From Calothrix sp. 336/3 (GTDB taxonomy: Bacteria > Cyanobacteriota > Cyanobacteriia > Cyanobacteriales > Nostocaceae), in contig NZ_CP011382.1 in NCBI RefSeq assembly GCF_000734895.2, positions 6,020,491-6,084,490 of the forward strand: 64,000 nt of DNA, read 5' to 3'. This document shows, piece by piece, positions 17,684-26,487 of this stretch. The notes under the pieces were generated by a model. It worked only from the letters and a program-made list of their open reading frames with translations. It did not search any database and had not been told where the DNA came from. Made by a program: the position numbers and the translations under genes. Every line of letters starts with the position of its first letter. The first letter of the stretch is position 1.

Positions 17684-19591
17684 CTAACTTGTGGCTAACA
17701 AGGCTTTTGTTGCTGATTCTCCAGCTAATTTAATTTGCTTGGTGACTTGAATATTGAAGAATACCAAAACACTAAACTCAGCGATGATGGCAGTGACAAT
17801 ACTTGATATGCCTGCGTATTCTAATCCTGCCCATGGGAAGCTAGATAGCAACCATAACAGAGGGTTTTCTTGAGGTGAAATTCCTAATACGGAAACTATC
17901 ACAGGTGGTACAAACATCGCTGCACCCACAGTACCGATCGCCCAAAAAGAACGCTTGTTTGTCTTCATCAATAGCATTCTTTGAGCCAAGGTAGTATAAA
18001 TCATCATCACATTGATGAATAAAATTATACCAATCATTACTTTGAATGTACTCAGGGTGGTTAGCCACTTCATTGAGTGAACATACTTAGTACTCAAAAC
18101 TGGTGCAGATATCATCCAGATAGCCATGGGTAAAGTCATCATGATTAAATTCACTACCATGGCTAATTGCACTGGGCTTTTTTCGCTCCAAAGCAAATCT
18201 TTGAACAGAGAATATTGCCAAATACTTTGATTGCTAGCAAAGTTTTGATGTCTGTATCTTGCCCAATCTTGAATTGCTTGACGGTGGGGAGCAAGCAAAG
18301 CTATTAAGGTGAAGGCAAGCAGAATATTCACAGAAAATATAGATAATAGATTCTGTGTTACTTGATAATTGAAATCATATTTGCAGGGATTGGTATTGTA
18401 GGTGTCACACCAATGTTGATTATATTGAATCGTAAAACCCCACAGTGCTAACTGAAATGTTGCCATTAAAGCATAGCTTTGCCCTTTACTAAATAGGGAT
18501 GTATTTGGGTTGCGGAAACGACGCTCTAAACCTTGCCAACACCAATAGGTTCCTATGCCGTAATTCACCAAATGGAAGCCAATTAGGGTAATTAAACTTT
18601 TGCCAATGGGAATATAGAAAAACTGAAGAGTTTCTAAGGACTGCTGACTATTATATCTATTGTAGCTATATAGATTGGGAAAGAGATAGGCAGCCAAATT
18701 GAGGGGGCTGAGAAGTTGCAACCAGGCTAGAGCATGATTAAATTCCCGACTGTATAACATTGTCAAGGTAAAAAATAGAAATACCATGACTGCACCGCTA
18801 CCTAGCCAGGGCTGAAAACCTCCGAGAAAACGAGTTGCTAAACTGAATAGAAGGGCAGCACTGTAGAAGAAAACACAGCTACCAATTAGAACTAGATAGA
18901 AAGAAAGGACATAACTGAAGGCAATTTTTGCCCCACGTCCAGCCACTAAATGTAAAGGAATTGCCGCAGCAATGGTGAGATAGGTTAAAATGGGTACACC
19001 TAACATCTTGCCAGCTAAAATACTAGCTTCTGATTGCGGTGTCAGGCGAAGAAAGTTGAGAGTTCCCCGTCTTTCTTCCTGTGCCAAATTATTAATTAAT
19101 TGGTAGGTTCCAGCAATCAAAAGTGTGAAAATAAATACCACACTTAAGGACAAAAAGATGTATTCCCAATGGTCACGCCACCATAATGCCATATTGATTT
19201 GGTCTGGGGGGCAACTTTCGGAATAGTAGAATTTATTTAGGGATGTTTGTCTACTTTGAACCTGTTCTAACTGCTCTTTGAAAAGTTTGACTTTCTCGGA
19301 GTCAAAAAACTGTTTGCTACTGAAATGTAGTAGTTGTTTGTTGACTTGATGGTACTGAGCAGAAAGGTCATTAAGTTGTTGCTGATATTCTTTGCTGAGA
19401 TTGCAGTAGACTCCAGAAAGACCATAGACTCTACCAGGTAATTCTCGCAGTTGATAGAGAAATATGACTAACTGGGTTAAACCAGAAATAATCAGAGAGA
19501 GGGCAACCGGAAACACTTTGAGACGACCTTTGATTTCTCGTAGCATTTGTGGATTCCAGTCGCCGATTTTATCGACTAGATTTTGCATCAT
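17684..19591 (-). CDS. ABC-2 type transporter permease, first paralogue
   Basis: A 635-residue membrane subunit, partner of the ATPase encoded just upstream and of the paralogous permease downstream. After the first helix (residues 28-48) it carries a charged, heptad-like periplasmic segment (about 65-125) flanked by Cys63 and Cys127, much longer than the same loop in the paralogue. Then follow a helix, the RRGTLNFLRLTPQ motif, about ten further helices and a central cytoplasmic linker (QDWARYRHQNF, LLWSEKSP). The large size and two-half layout suggest it could be a fused or duplicated ABC-2 permease. Substrate unknown. Confidence 0.85.
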   Translation of the reverse strand: MMQNLVDKIGDWNPQMLREIKGRLKVFPVALSLIISGLTQLVIFLYQLRELPGRVYGLSGVYCNLSKEYQQQLNDLSAQYHQVNKQLLHFSSKQFFDSEKVKLFKEQLEQVQSRQTSLNKFYYSESCPPDQINMALWWRDHWEYIFLSLSVVFIFTLLIAGTYQLINNLAQEERRGTLNFLRLTPQSEASILAGKMLGVPILTYLTIAAAIPLHLVAGRGAKIAFSYVLSFYLVLIGSCVFFYSAALLFSLATRFLGGFQPWLGSGAVMVFLFFTLTMLYSREFNHALAWLQLLSPLNLAAYLFPNLYSYNRYNSQQSLETLQFFYIPIGKSLITLIGFHLVNYGIGTYWCWQGLERRFRNPNTSLFSKGQSYALMATFQLALWGFTIQYNQHWCDTYNTNPCKYDFNYQVTQNLLSIFSVNILLAFTLIALLAPHRQAIQDWARYRHQNFASNQSIWQYSLFKDLLWSEKSPVQLAMVVNLIMMTLPMAIWMISAPVLSTKYVHSMKWLTTLSTFKVMIGIILFINVMMIYTTLAQRMLLMKTNKRSFWAIGTVGAAMFVPPVIVSVLGISPQENPLLWLLSSFPWAGLEYAGISSIVTAIIAEFSVLVFFNIQVTKQIKLAGESATKALLATS

Positions 19592-19695
19592 AGATTATTT
19601 AGTAGTTTGATGGAATTGAACATTAACCGATAAAAAATCGGGTTTTTATTGATGGTAGAGACGCTAACCTGAAAAATCTTCCATCCATTGGGGAC

Positions 19696-20646
19696 TTAGG
19701 ATGCTTGTTTATGACCTAGTTTGAGGAAAATGGTTTCTAAGTCTTCTTGGGTGCAATGGAATTCTGTTAGGGGTATATCAGCGTGGATCAGGTTGCGGAG
19801 CAAGTCCGCACAGTCTTCTTGTTTGCCGGAAAAATTGACTCGAATTGTGGTTTTTGTGGATAGAACTTCCCACTCTTCCACAAAGGGGCAGTTTTTTAAC
19901 TCTGCAATGAGTATATCTATTTTTCCCAGAGCAGAGATGAGAATTTGTTGCCGAGATAGTCTTTGATATAGCTGATTGAGGGATGTACTTTCTACTAAGC
20001 AACCTAATTCCATAATCCCCACAGATGAGCAAAGTTCTGCTAAATCGCTGAGTACGTGGGAGGAAATGAGGATTGTCATTCCTGCTTCTTGAAGAACTTT
20101 AATAATTTCCCGAAACTGCATCCGGGCAATGGGATCGAGTCCGGATACTGGTTCATCTAAAAGAAGGAGAATTGGTTCGTGGATAATGGTTCGAGCTAAA
20201 CTTAAACGTTGTTTCATCCCCCGTGACAGGGTAGAAATTCGACTATTACGTTTATTTCCTAACTGAATGAGTTCGAGAACATCATGTAAACGCTGGGTGC
20301 GTCGGGGTTCTCGCAAGCGATAGAGACGGGCAAAATAGTCTAGGTAGTCCCAAACTGTTAGTTCTTCGTAGAGGGGGTAGTCATCGGGTAAGTAACCTAA
20401 ACGACGTTTGAGGGTAGGATTGGAACGATCGCGCATTAGGCGATCGCCATTAATATAAATTTCCCCTGTAGTTGGTTCCTCAGCTGCTGCTAACATCCGA
20501 ATTAATGTGGTTTTTCCAGCACCATTCGGACCGATTAACCCGTATACTTCACCTGACTGAATTTCTATATCGATATTATTAACAGCAACGTGTCTGTCAA
20601 ATTGTTTTGTTAATCCGGTGGTGCGAATCGCTAATTCCTGTACCAT
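19696..20646 (-). CDS. ABC transporter ATP-binding protein
   Basis: ATPase of the three-gene ABC-2 transporter, 316 residues. Walker A GPNGAGKT (39-46), signature LSRGMKQRL, Walker B LLLLDEPVSGLD and switch His in ISSHVLSDL are all present; the Q-loop position reads LPDDYPLYEEL, a variation met in this exporter-type (CcmA/NatA-like) group. A C-terminal domain of about 90 residues follows the nucleotide-binding domain. It is the first gene, 104 bases before the first permease. Upstream there is a TATCAA-AAC-TTGATA inverted repeat at 20736-20750 that could be an operator. Confidence 0.92.
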   Translation of the reverse strand: MVQELAIRTTGLTKQFDRHVAVNNIDIEIQSGEVYGLIGPNGAGKTTLIRMLAAAEEPTTGEIYINGDRLMRDRSNPTLKRRLGYLPDDYPLYEELTVWDYLDYFARLYRLREPRRTQRLHDVLELIQLGNKRNSRISTLSRGMKQRLSLARTIIHEPILLLLDEPVSGLDPIARMQFREIIKVLQEAGMTILISSHVLSDLAELCSSVGIMELGCLVESTSLNQLYQRLSRQQILISALGKIDILIAELKNCPFVEEWEVLSTKTTIRVNFSGKQEDCADLLRNLIHADIPLTEFHCTQEDLETIFLKLGHKQAS

Positions 20647-21172
20647 AGCTGGAAGCTTACAGCTGATATTTTACAACTAACCTAGCCTCTGCCTACAGGG
20701 TTTGTCAGGTTCGTTTCGGAAATGGAAACCGAATTTATCAAAACTTGATATTTTATCCGTGTACGTAGTCGGGAAAATCTTAATTTCAAATTGCGTTTTG
20801 TTGTAGTAGTTTCAGGATAACGAGATAGCTACAATAAATAATGAGTTGTGAATTAAGCCTTAAAACCTTACGGGATAAGAGGAGTTTTTAATTTATATCA
20901 GGTGTCAATTAGTAAAAGAGACTGCGGTAAGCCTGATACGCATTTAAGTTTGTATAAAAAATAGGTAAAATATTTGTCTTGTAATTACAGGGATTTACGA
21001 TAGATCACAATATATTCTGAGTTGGTGACAGTGGCGATCGCATCTCCACAGAAATAAATTGTTTACCACAAGTTCTTCTTTCTAGAAATCGATAATCGCA
21101 AGGCGTTCGCCAAAGGCAGCTCTTCTTAGAGCATTGTGGAAGATAAATCTTAACAACGCATCATCCTAAAAT
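20647..21172. other. intergenic region with short inverted repeats
   Basis: About 525 bases upstream of the ABC operon. It contains a perfect inverted repeat TATCAA-AAC-TTGATA at 20736-20750, one GCGATCGC near 21033, and a small palindrome GGCGTTCGCC near 21102 followed by GCTCT/AGAGC, similar in style to dispersed cyanobacterial repeats. No gene seen. Confidence 0.4.
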
Positions 21173-21379
21173 TTACCCTTCCACTTCAGCTAATGCTTCG
21201 AGATGAAAAGCTAGATTATTCAGTGCTAGCTGAATTTCAGTACTGTAAGCAATGCTTCTCCACCTGGGGGATGTGGCGTTATCCATGGCAGTTGTATCTA
21301 AGTATCGTGCAAAAACTATCAGTTTGGCAGAGTCTGTTTCGGCTGAAGCCAAATTTTCTAGAAATTCTTGAGATGTCAT
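21173..21379 (-). CDS. small hypothetical protein
   Basis: A 68-residue acidic, helical-looking protein (EFLENLASAETDSAKLIVFA... and ALNNLAFHLEALAEVEG). Composition and amphipathic pattern look like a real soluble protein, and the antiparallel frame does not. I know no family for it and there is no clear Shine-Dalgarno site. It stands alone between the ABC operon promoter region and proB. Confidence 0.45.
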   Translation of the reverse strand: MTSQEFLENLASAETDSAKLIVFARYLDTTAMDNATSPRWRSIAYSTEIQLALNNLAFHLEALAEVEG

Positions 21380-21612
21380 AAGGTTGGCAAAGTATCTAAA
21401 CGACGAGAAATTTTCATCACCTATCAGAGTAATTGTTGCAATTTTCCAAGTCTGTTCAAATCCTCATATTTTCATCATCTCTAGAAATCCATCCCCATCC
21501 TCTGGTAATAGCCACCTTCAGTCAACACCTGGAGTATTTTTCTTTTTCTATCTCTTAAATGTACGGAAATCATCTAAAATCGAAAATCTCCTATGCATCA
21601 TCCTTTCCACCC

Positions 21613-22722
21613 ATGGCTCACACAATCGTTGTCAAAATTGGCACTTCTAGCCTCACCCAACCGGAAACAGGACAGTTGGCACTCTCTACTATTGCTACCC
21701 TCGCGGAAACCCTTGCTGATTTACGACGACAGGGACACCGGGTGATTCTCGTTTCTTCCGGTGCGGTAGGTGTGGGTTGTGCGCGCTTGGGTTTGACGGA
21801 ACGTCCTAGGGCGATCGCCCTGAAGCAAGCAGTGGCAGCTGTGGGGCAAGGTAGACTTATGCGAGTATACGATGACTTATTTACTACTTTGCAACAGCCA
21901 ATTGCTCAAGTATTATTAACTAGAAGTGATTTAGTCCAACGCAGTCGTTATTTAAATATCTATAATACTTTTCAAGCTTTACTGGAACTAGGTGTTATCC
22001 CTGTTGTAAATGAAAATGATACTGTCGCAACGGAGGAATTAAAATTTGGTGACAATGATACCCTCTCTGCCCTAGTTGCCAGTTTAGTACAAGCTGATTG
22101 GCTATTTCTGCTCACCGATGTCGATCGCCTCTACTCTGCTGACCCCCGTTCTGTACCCGATGCTCAACCCATCTCCTTGGTGAATAGTCTCCAGGAATTA
22201 ACTGATTTACAAGTACAAACAGGAACTCAGGGTTCCCAATGGGGTACGGGGGGAATGGTGACAAAAATAGCTGCGGCAAGAATCGCGATCGCTGCGGGTG
22301 TCAGAACTGTGATTACCCAGGGAAGACAACCTCGAAACCTGGAAAAAATCATTGGTGGTGAAACCATTGGAACTCATTTTGCTCCCCAACCAGAGCCAAC
22401 TTCTGCCCGTAAACGCTGGATTGCCTATGGCTTACTCCCCACAGGTAAACTGTATTTAGATGGCGGTGCAGTCCAGGCGATCGCATCTGCGGGTAAATCT
22501 CTCCTGGCTGCGGGAATTACTAATATAGAGGGAGAATTTGATACTCAAGATGCGGTGCAACTCTGTGACAGAGATGGTAACGAAATTGCTAGGGGATTAG
22601 TTAATTACAATAGCGAAGAACTACAAAAGATTCGTGGCAAACGTTCCAGCGATATTCCTCTAATTCTCGGTTATGCAGGAGCTGAAACGGTTATCCACCG
22701 AGATAATTTAGTTTTGGTCTAG
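21613..22722 (+). CDS. proB: glutamate 5-kinase
   Basis: First enzyme of proline synthesis, phosphorylating glutamate to gamma-glutamyl phosphate. The 369-residue protein has the amino-acid kinase domain (TIVVKIGTSSL, LVSSGAVGVG, VNENDTVA, the KFGDNDTLSA block, TGGMVTKIAAA) over residues 1-260 and a C-terminal PUA domain from about 275. I start at MAHTIVV because the kinase's first strand begins there; the longer frame adds 18 unrelated residues. proA is not next to it. Normal length and all motifs present. Confidence 0.96.
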   Translation: MAHTIVVKIGTSSLTQPETGQLALSTIATLAETLADLRRQGHRVILVSSGAVGVGCARLGLTERPRAIALKQAVAAVGQGRLMRVYDDLFTTLQQPIAQVLLTRSDLVQRSRYLNIYNTFQALLELGVIPVVNENDTVATEELKFGDNDTLSALVASLVQADWLFLLTDVDRLYSADPRSVPDAQPISLVNSLQELTDLQVQTGTQGSQWGTGGMVTKIAAARIAIAAGVRTVITQGRQPRNLEKIIGGETIGTHFAPQPEPTSARKRWIAYGLLPTGKLYLDGGAVQAIASAGKSLLAAGITNIEGEFDTQDAVQLCDRDGNEIARGLVNYNSEELQKIRGKRSSDIPLILGYAGAETVIHRDNLVLV

Positions 22723-22746
22723 ATTCACAAACCTTGCTCACCAAAG

Positions 22747-22790
22747 TATCGTTAACTTTAATTAACGATATATCGCGATAGGTCTATAAT
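22747..22790 (+). promoter_or_regulatory. padR promoter with overlapping palindromic operators
   Basis: A perfect nine-base inverted repeat TATCGTTAA-CTTTAA-TTAACGATA (22747-22770) abuts a ten-base palindrome TATCGCGATA (22771-22780). A -35-like TTAACG (22762-22767) and a consensus TATAAT (22785-22790) are 17 bases apart, so the palindromes cover the -35 and the spacer. The start codon follows 35 bases later. This is the expected geometry for autorepression by the PadR-type product. Confidence 0.65.
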
Positions 22791-22824
22791 CAGAATATCA
22801 AGTAACAAAGGGAAAATTTTGTTT

Positions 22825-23394
22825 ATGTTAATGCATCCTTTTTTCGCCCCTCCCTTTCATCCTCCCTTCTTTGGTATGGGTTGTGATGATAGACGACGCG
22901 GCAAGAAATTTCGTGGTTTCCCCATGGGAGATTGGAAAGATGAACAGCGAACTCCCCGTGGTGATATTAAATACATACTGTTGACATTGCTGGCAGAGCA
23001 GCCCCGTCACGGTTATGAGTTAATTAAAGAATTAGAAGCAAGATATGCAGGTTTCTGGAAACCTAGTCCAGGTTCCGTTTATCCGACTTTACAATTACTA
23101 GAGGAAGGAGGTTATCTAATTTCCGAGCAAGTTCAAGGCAAACGGGTATACACAATTACCGATGCTGGGCAAGAATTACTAGCAGAGCGGGGCGATCGCC
23201 CGACATGGATGAATCGCAGAGAACAACCCCAGGAACTCATGGAATTACAAAAAGCCATGACTGATGTTGGTGCTGCGGTAATGCAAGTTGCTCGCAGTGG
23301 TAATTCACAACAAATTGCCAGGGTGAAGGAACTTTTGAATCGTGTCAGACGTGAAGTTTACGGAATTTTGGCAGAAGATGACTCACAGCAATAA
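22825..23394 (+). CDS. PadR-family transcriptional regulator
   Basis: DNA-binding regulator of 189 residues. An unusual N-terminal leader rich in Pro, Phe, His, Arg and Gly (HPFFAPPFHPPFFGMG, then DDRRRGKKFRGFP) precedes the PadR winged helix (about residues 46-120: YILLTLLAEQPRHGYELIKELE, PSPGSVYPTLQLLEEGGYL) and a C-terminal helical dimerisation part. The leader resembles those of bacterial PadR proteins with HPFF/GRG-type tails. Start at ATG 22825; a TTG two codons earlier is possible. It carries its own promoter with operator-like palindromes. Confidence 0.92.
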   Translation: MLMHPFFAPPFHPPFFGMGCDDRRRGKKFRGFPMGDWKDEQRTPRGDIKYILLTLLAEQPRHGYELIKELEARYAGFWKPSPGSVYPTLQLLEEGGYLISEQVQGKRVYTITDAGQELLAERGDRPTWMNRREQPQELMELQKAMTDVGAAVMQVARSGNSQQIARVKELLNRVRREVYGILAEDDSQQ

Positions 23395-23419
23395 TCCCTA
23401 GGATTCGATAAATTGAAAA

Positions 23420-23458
23420 CCCAAAAAACCAGGTTCACTCAAAATCCAGTTTTTTGGG
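23420..23458. terminator. bidirectional terminator after padR
   Basis: Perfect ten-base stem CCCAAAAAAC / GTTTTTTGGG with a 19-base loop, followed by CTATTTT. It sits between the convergent PadR gene and the minus-strand HTH gene and can serve both. Confidence 0.75.
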
Positions 23459-23521
23459 CTATTTTCTCTATCACCCCAGTTTTTACCCAGATGCCAGATG
23501 TTAATCTCTTCCTGCAATACC

Positions 23522-24592
23522 TCACAATGCTTCTGGAGGTGAAATATCAGCACCAATGGTAATACCTGCATTACTTGATTGAATACCTGGTTTTCCTACG
23601 GGTTCTGATTTTTGGGAAGAATCCGAAACCGATGGTGTTGTCGGAGTCGATGCATTATTCATTAAACGATTTGCTTCCCCCTGTTGAGACATGAAAGATA
23701 ATCCACCCACCGTACCAGCGACTAAAGCGGTATAACCAACATATAAATGTATGGGATTAATCTCAAATCCCAACTTACTACCGGAATTATTTTTAGACTG
23801 ATACCAAGTCGGTAACACTGATTTAACTTGTTCAGAAGTAGGCAAAGTTGCAGCTAAAGCTGTACCATTCATCCCCAAAGCATTACCCATTACCCGAATG
23901 AAACCGCGAACGAAAACATCCTCTGGCAATACATCCCAGTTCCCAGTTTCCACAGCTTCCATTTGATGTACAGGAACATGAGTATAAATGTTCAACTGAT
24001 ATAGAGAAAGTCCTTGAGACTCCCTAGCTTGCTGAAGTTTCTGCCCAATTTCTTTTAATGAATCTACACGTTTTTGTGCAGCAATTTGTGCTATCTCAGT
24101 TTTAGAAACTTTCTTTTTGCGCAACCATTTTGCTTGTGTGCGAGCCGAGCTATTATTGCTAGTATTTTTTCCTAGAGAATCAGAAGTTTTGGTCACGATA
24201 GGTAACTCTGTTAACTGCTTATTCTCTGTTGTGGTGTGAAATTTAGCACTTGTCAAGCACTGAGATAAATCTCCTTGGGACTCAGGAGTAGAAGTAGATA
24301 TATTGGGTGCCGATTCTGTTGCCTGGTTAAGTACAGAATTTTTTGCGTATTGTTGAGCAAACTGCCGAAAAGCCAAGCCAATAGCCTCACGACTCACCGC
24401 TTTAAATAACTGTTTTGCCTGGTCTGCGGAATCTCCCAAAAGCTTTTGGGCGTTAGCTAAGGCGCGACGATAGGCTGGACTGCGGTGTAATTCTGCCTCA
24501 ATTTCACCTAGCAGCGATCGCAGTTCATCTTGAGAAATTTCAATTGTGGAATTGCCTAGAATTTTCAAATGATATACGGGTGCAGTAGTCAT
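23522..24592 (-). CDS. RodZ-like HTH membrane protein, long N-terminus
   Basis: A 356-residue protein with a RodZ/HTH_25-type helix-turn-helix at about residues 178-250 (LKEIGQKLQQARESQGLSLYQL, VLPEDVFVRGFIRVMGNALG), a membrane segment at about 281-301 and a Ser/Thr-rich, presumably periplasmic tail. Unlike standard RodZ the HTH is preceded by about 175 residues: a helical part (20-90) and a low-complexity Ser/Thr/Asn linker. The HTH aligns well with that of the RodZ-like gene at 26488. Function could be in cell shape or in transcription at the membrane; not settled. Transcription starts in a 900-base AT-rich region. Confidence 0.8.
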   Translation of the reverse strand: MTTAPVYHLKILGNSTIEISQDELRSLLGEIEAELHRSPAYRRALANAQKLLGDSADQAKQLFKAVSREAIGLAFRQFAQQYAKNSVLNQATESAPNISTSTPESQGDLSQCLTSAKFHTTTENKQLTELPIVTKTSDSLGKNTSNNSSARTQAKWLRKKKVSKTEIAQIAAQKRVDSLKEIGQKLQQARESQGLSLYQLNIYTHVPVHQMEAVETGNWDVLPEDVFVRGFIRVMGNALGMNGTALAATLPTSEQVKSVLPTWYQSKNNSGSKLGFEINPIHLYVGYTALVAGTVGGLSFMSQQGEANRLMNNASTPTTPSVSDSSQKSEPVGKPGIQSSNAGITIGADISPPEAL

Positions 24593-25501
24593 TTTATAAA
24601 TCTCTTTTAGGGGGGTTAGGTAAGTCTGTCTTGTCTGTGTAATTTATTCCGTTCTTAACTGATTATTCCGGAATATTATGTACGATTATTGTACAGATTT
24701 GCAATAAAGTTTATGACATATGGATATTAAAGCATCTCTCAATTTTTTACCGATAAATTAAAATGTTTTCATGATAATTTGCATGACTTATCAAGTCACT
24801 ATCTCTGGAATCTCAATATTCAAAGCATCCAAATAAGTAGAGTTTCGTTAAATTCTATATCGCCCTGTGTAGATTTAAGTATGTGATACCCATAGACAGT
24901 ATTGTGATAATTCTATGATTATTTCGATGACAATAATTTCATTTTTCTATTTTCTCCATAGTTCTCTGAGTTGATAAATAAAATTAAGCGATACCTATTG
25001 TCACAAAAATTTCATATCTCCATTTTCTCAGACAATTTCACACAAATTCTAACAACGATTCAAATCATGGAATTTTTGTCAAGTCAAGATTAATTAATTG
25101 CACATTAATTCTGAGGGATTTATATCATTTTCTTCCCTGAAAAGTTGTCAATTACAGTTGATGTTATCAACACCAACCATATCTTGCTGATGATAAGAAT
25201 AGATTGATAGATGTATCTGATGTATTCGCCAGTGGGAAATCATGCTCAGGATAAATTGCAAAAATGAAAAAACTTTTTACCCTGTTTCCAAACCTATAGC
25301 CCTTTTAAACCAGACGGGATTTCATTTATCCAATTTTAGAAAGCAGATGCAACAGCAGATGGATTTAAGAATTTATCTACAGTCCATAAGTTCCCTAAAT
25401 ACAGAAAATAGTACTCAGATATTTACTTAGGTTCTACTGACATCTTCAGAGATGAATATTATACTTATATTAGCTTGATATTTCCAACGGATACGGAGAA
25501 T
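24593..25501. other. long AT-rich intergenic region
   Basis: About 900 bases between two minus-strand genes, AT-rich throughout. A 62-codon plus-strand frame at 25242-25430 has no support. I see no RNA gene, repeat or palindrome of note, though a small RNA or long leader for the RodZ-like gene would fit here. Confidence 0.4.
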
Positions 25502-26389
25502 TTACTGATAAGACTTTACCTGTTGAATAAAACTATCTAAAGTCTGTAAGTATTTATCCGCAGCTATTTCTGCGATGTTGTTATGTTCAGCACCTGGAAC
25601 TAGTAATAGTTTTTTTGGTTTTGATGCCGCAGTATAAAGACGTTCACTCATAAAAGCCGGGACAGTTGTATCTGCGCTGCCATGAATGAATAGAACTGGC
25701 ATTTTCAATTTGGGAACTTTTTTTATAGACTCAAAACGCTGTGTCAGGATTAAATCGACTGGAAATATCCCAAAATGTTTCCGATGGGCAATTATGTCAC
25801 GAATAGAGGTAAAAGAGGATTCTACAATCAGTCCTGCGGCTTGTGGGCATTTGACAGCTAAATCAATGGCGATCGCTCCTCCTAGGGAATGACCATAAAT
25901 CCAAATTTGCCCAGGATTGATTTTTTGCTCCTGTGTCAAGTAATTCCAAGCAAATGCCGCATCTTCATACACCCGTGTTTCATTGGGAAATCTTCCTTGA
26001 CTACGACCATAACCACGATAGTCAATTAATAATACAGAAAATCCCTGTTGATGAAATCGATAAGCATGGCTAAGATTGGCACCAATATTGATACCATTAC
26101 CATGGAGATACAATATTACCTTACTGTCATCTTCCTCACCTTTAATCCACCAACCATGAATGTATTCTTTTTTGCTAGCACTATTCAGTATAGATACCCA
26201 TACATCTTGATAGGGTAAATTAAATAACTCTGGTGTTTTTTCAATACTAGAAGTTGGAAAAAAAATCAGCCTTGATTGGTAAAAAAATAGAAGTATGGTA
26301 ACAGCACAGTAAACTAGCACTAGGACACTTACTAACCACCTCAGTATGAGAGAGATAGAATGTAATTTATGTTGCAGATTCCTGAACAT
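25502..26389 (-). CDS. membrane-anchored alpha/beta hydrolase (ABHD13/Bem46-like)
   Basis: Serine hydrolase of 295 residues with an N-terminal membrane anchor (residues about 15-38) and an alpha/beta fold. The oxyanion segment is LYLHGNGINIG, the nucleophile Ser168 lies in GHSLGGA, a catalytic Asp is in HGSADTTVP and the His in PGAEHNN. This pattern fits the ABHD13/Bem46 group, of unknown natural substrate, often called phospholipase or carboxylesterase. It is flanked by two RodZ-like genes, divergent from the second one. Confidence 0.88.
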   Translation of the reverse strand: MFRNLQHKLHSISLILRWLVSVLVLVYCAVTILLFFYQSRLIFFPTSSIEKTPELFNLPYQDVWVSILNSASKKEYIHGWWIKGEEDDSKVILYLHGNGINIGANLSHAYRFHQQGFSVLLIDYRGYGRSQGRFPNETRVYEDAAFAWNYLTQEQKINPGQIWIYGHSLGGAIAIDLAVKCPQAAGLIVESSFTSIRDIIAHRKHFGIFPVDLILTQRFESIKKVPKLKMPVLFIHGSADTTVPAFMSERLYTAASKPKKLLLVPGAEHNNIAEIAADKYLQTLDSFIQQVKSYQ

Positions 26390-26487
26390 TCCTCAAGTAT
26401 TTATCGATACAAAAACGCCAACCACAGCATAGCTGAGATATTTGATAATTAATAATACTTATCAAAAAATTATTAGTGTATAACATA

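Noticed and set aside
25242..25430. 62-codon plus-strand frame in the long gap
   Set aside because: Composition looks like translated AT-rich DNA; no ribosome site or family.
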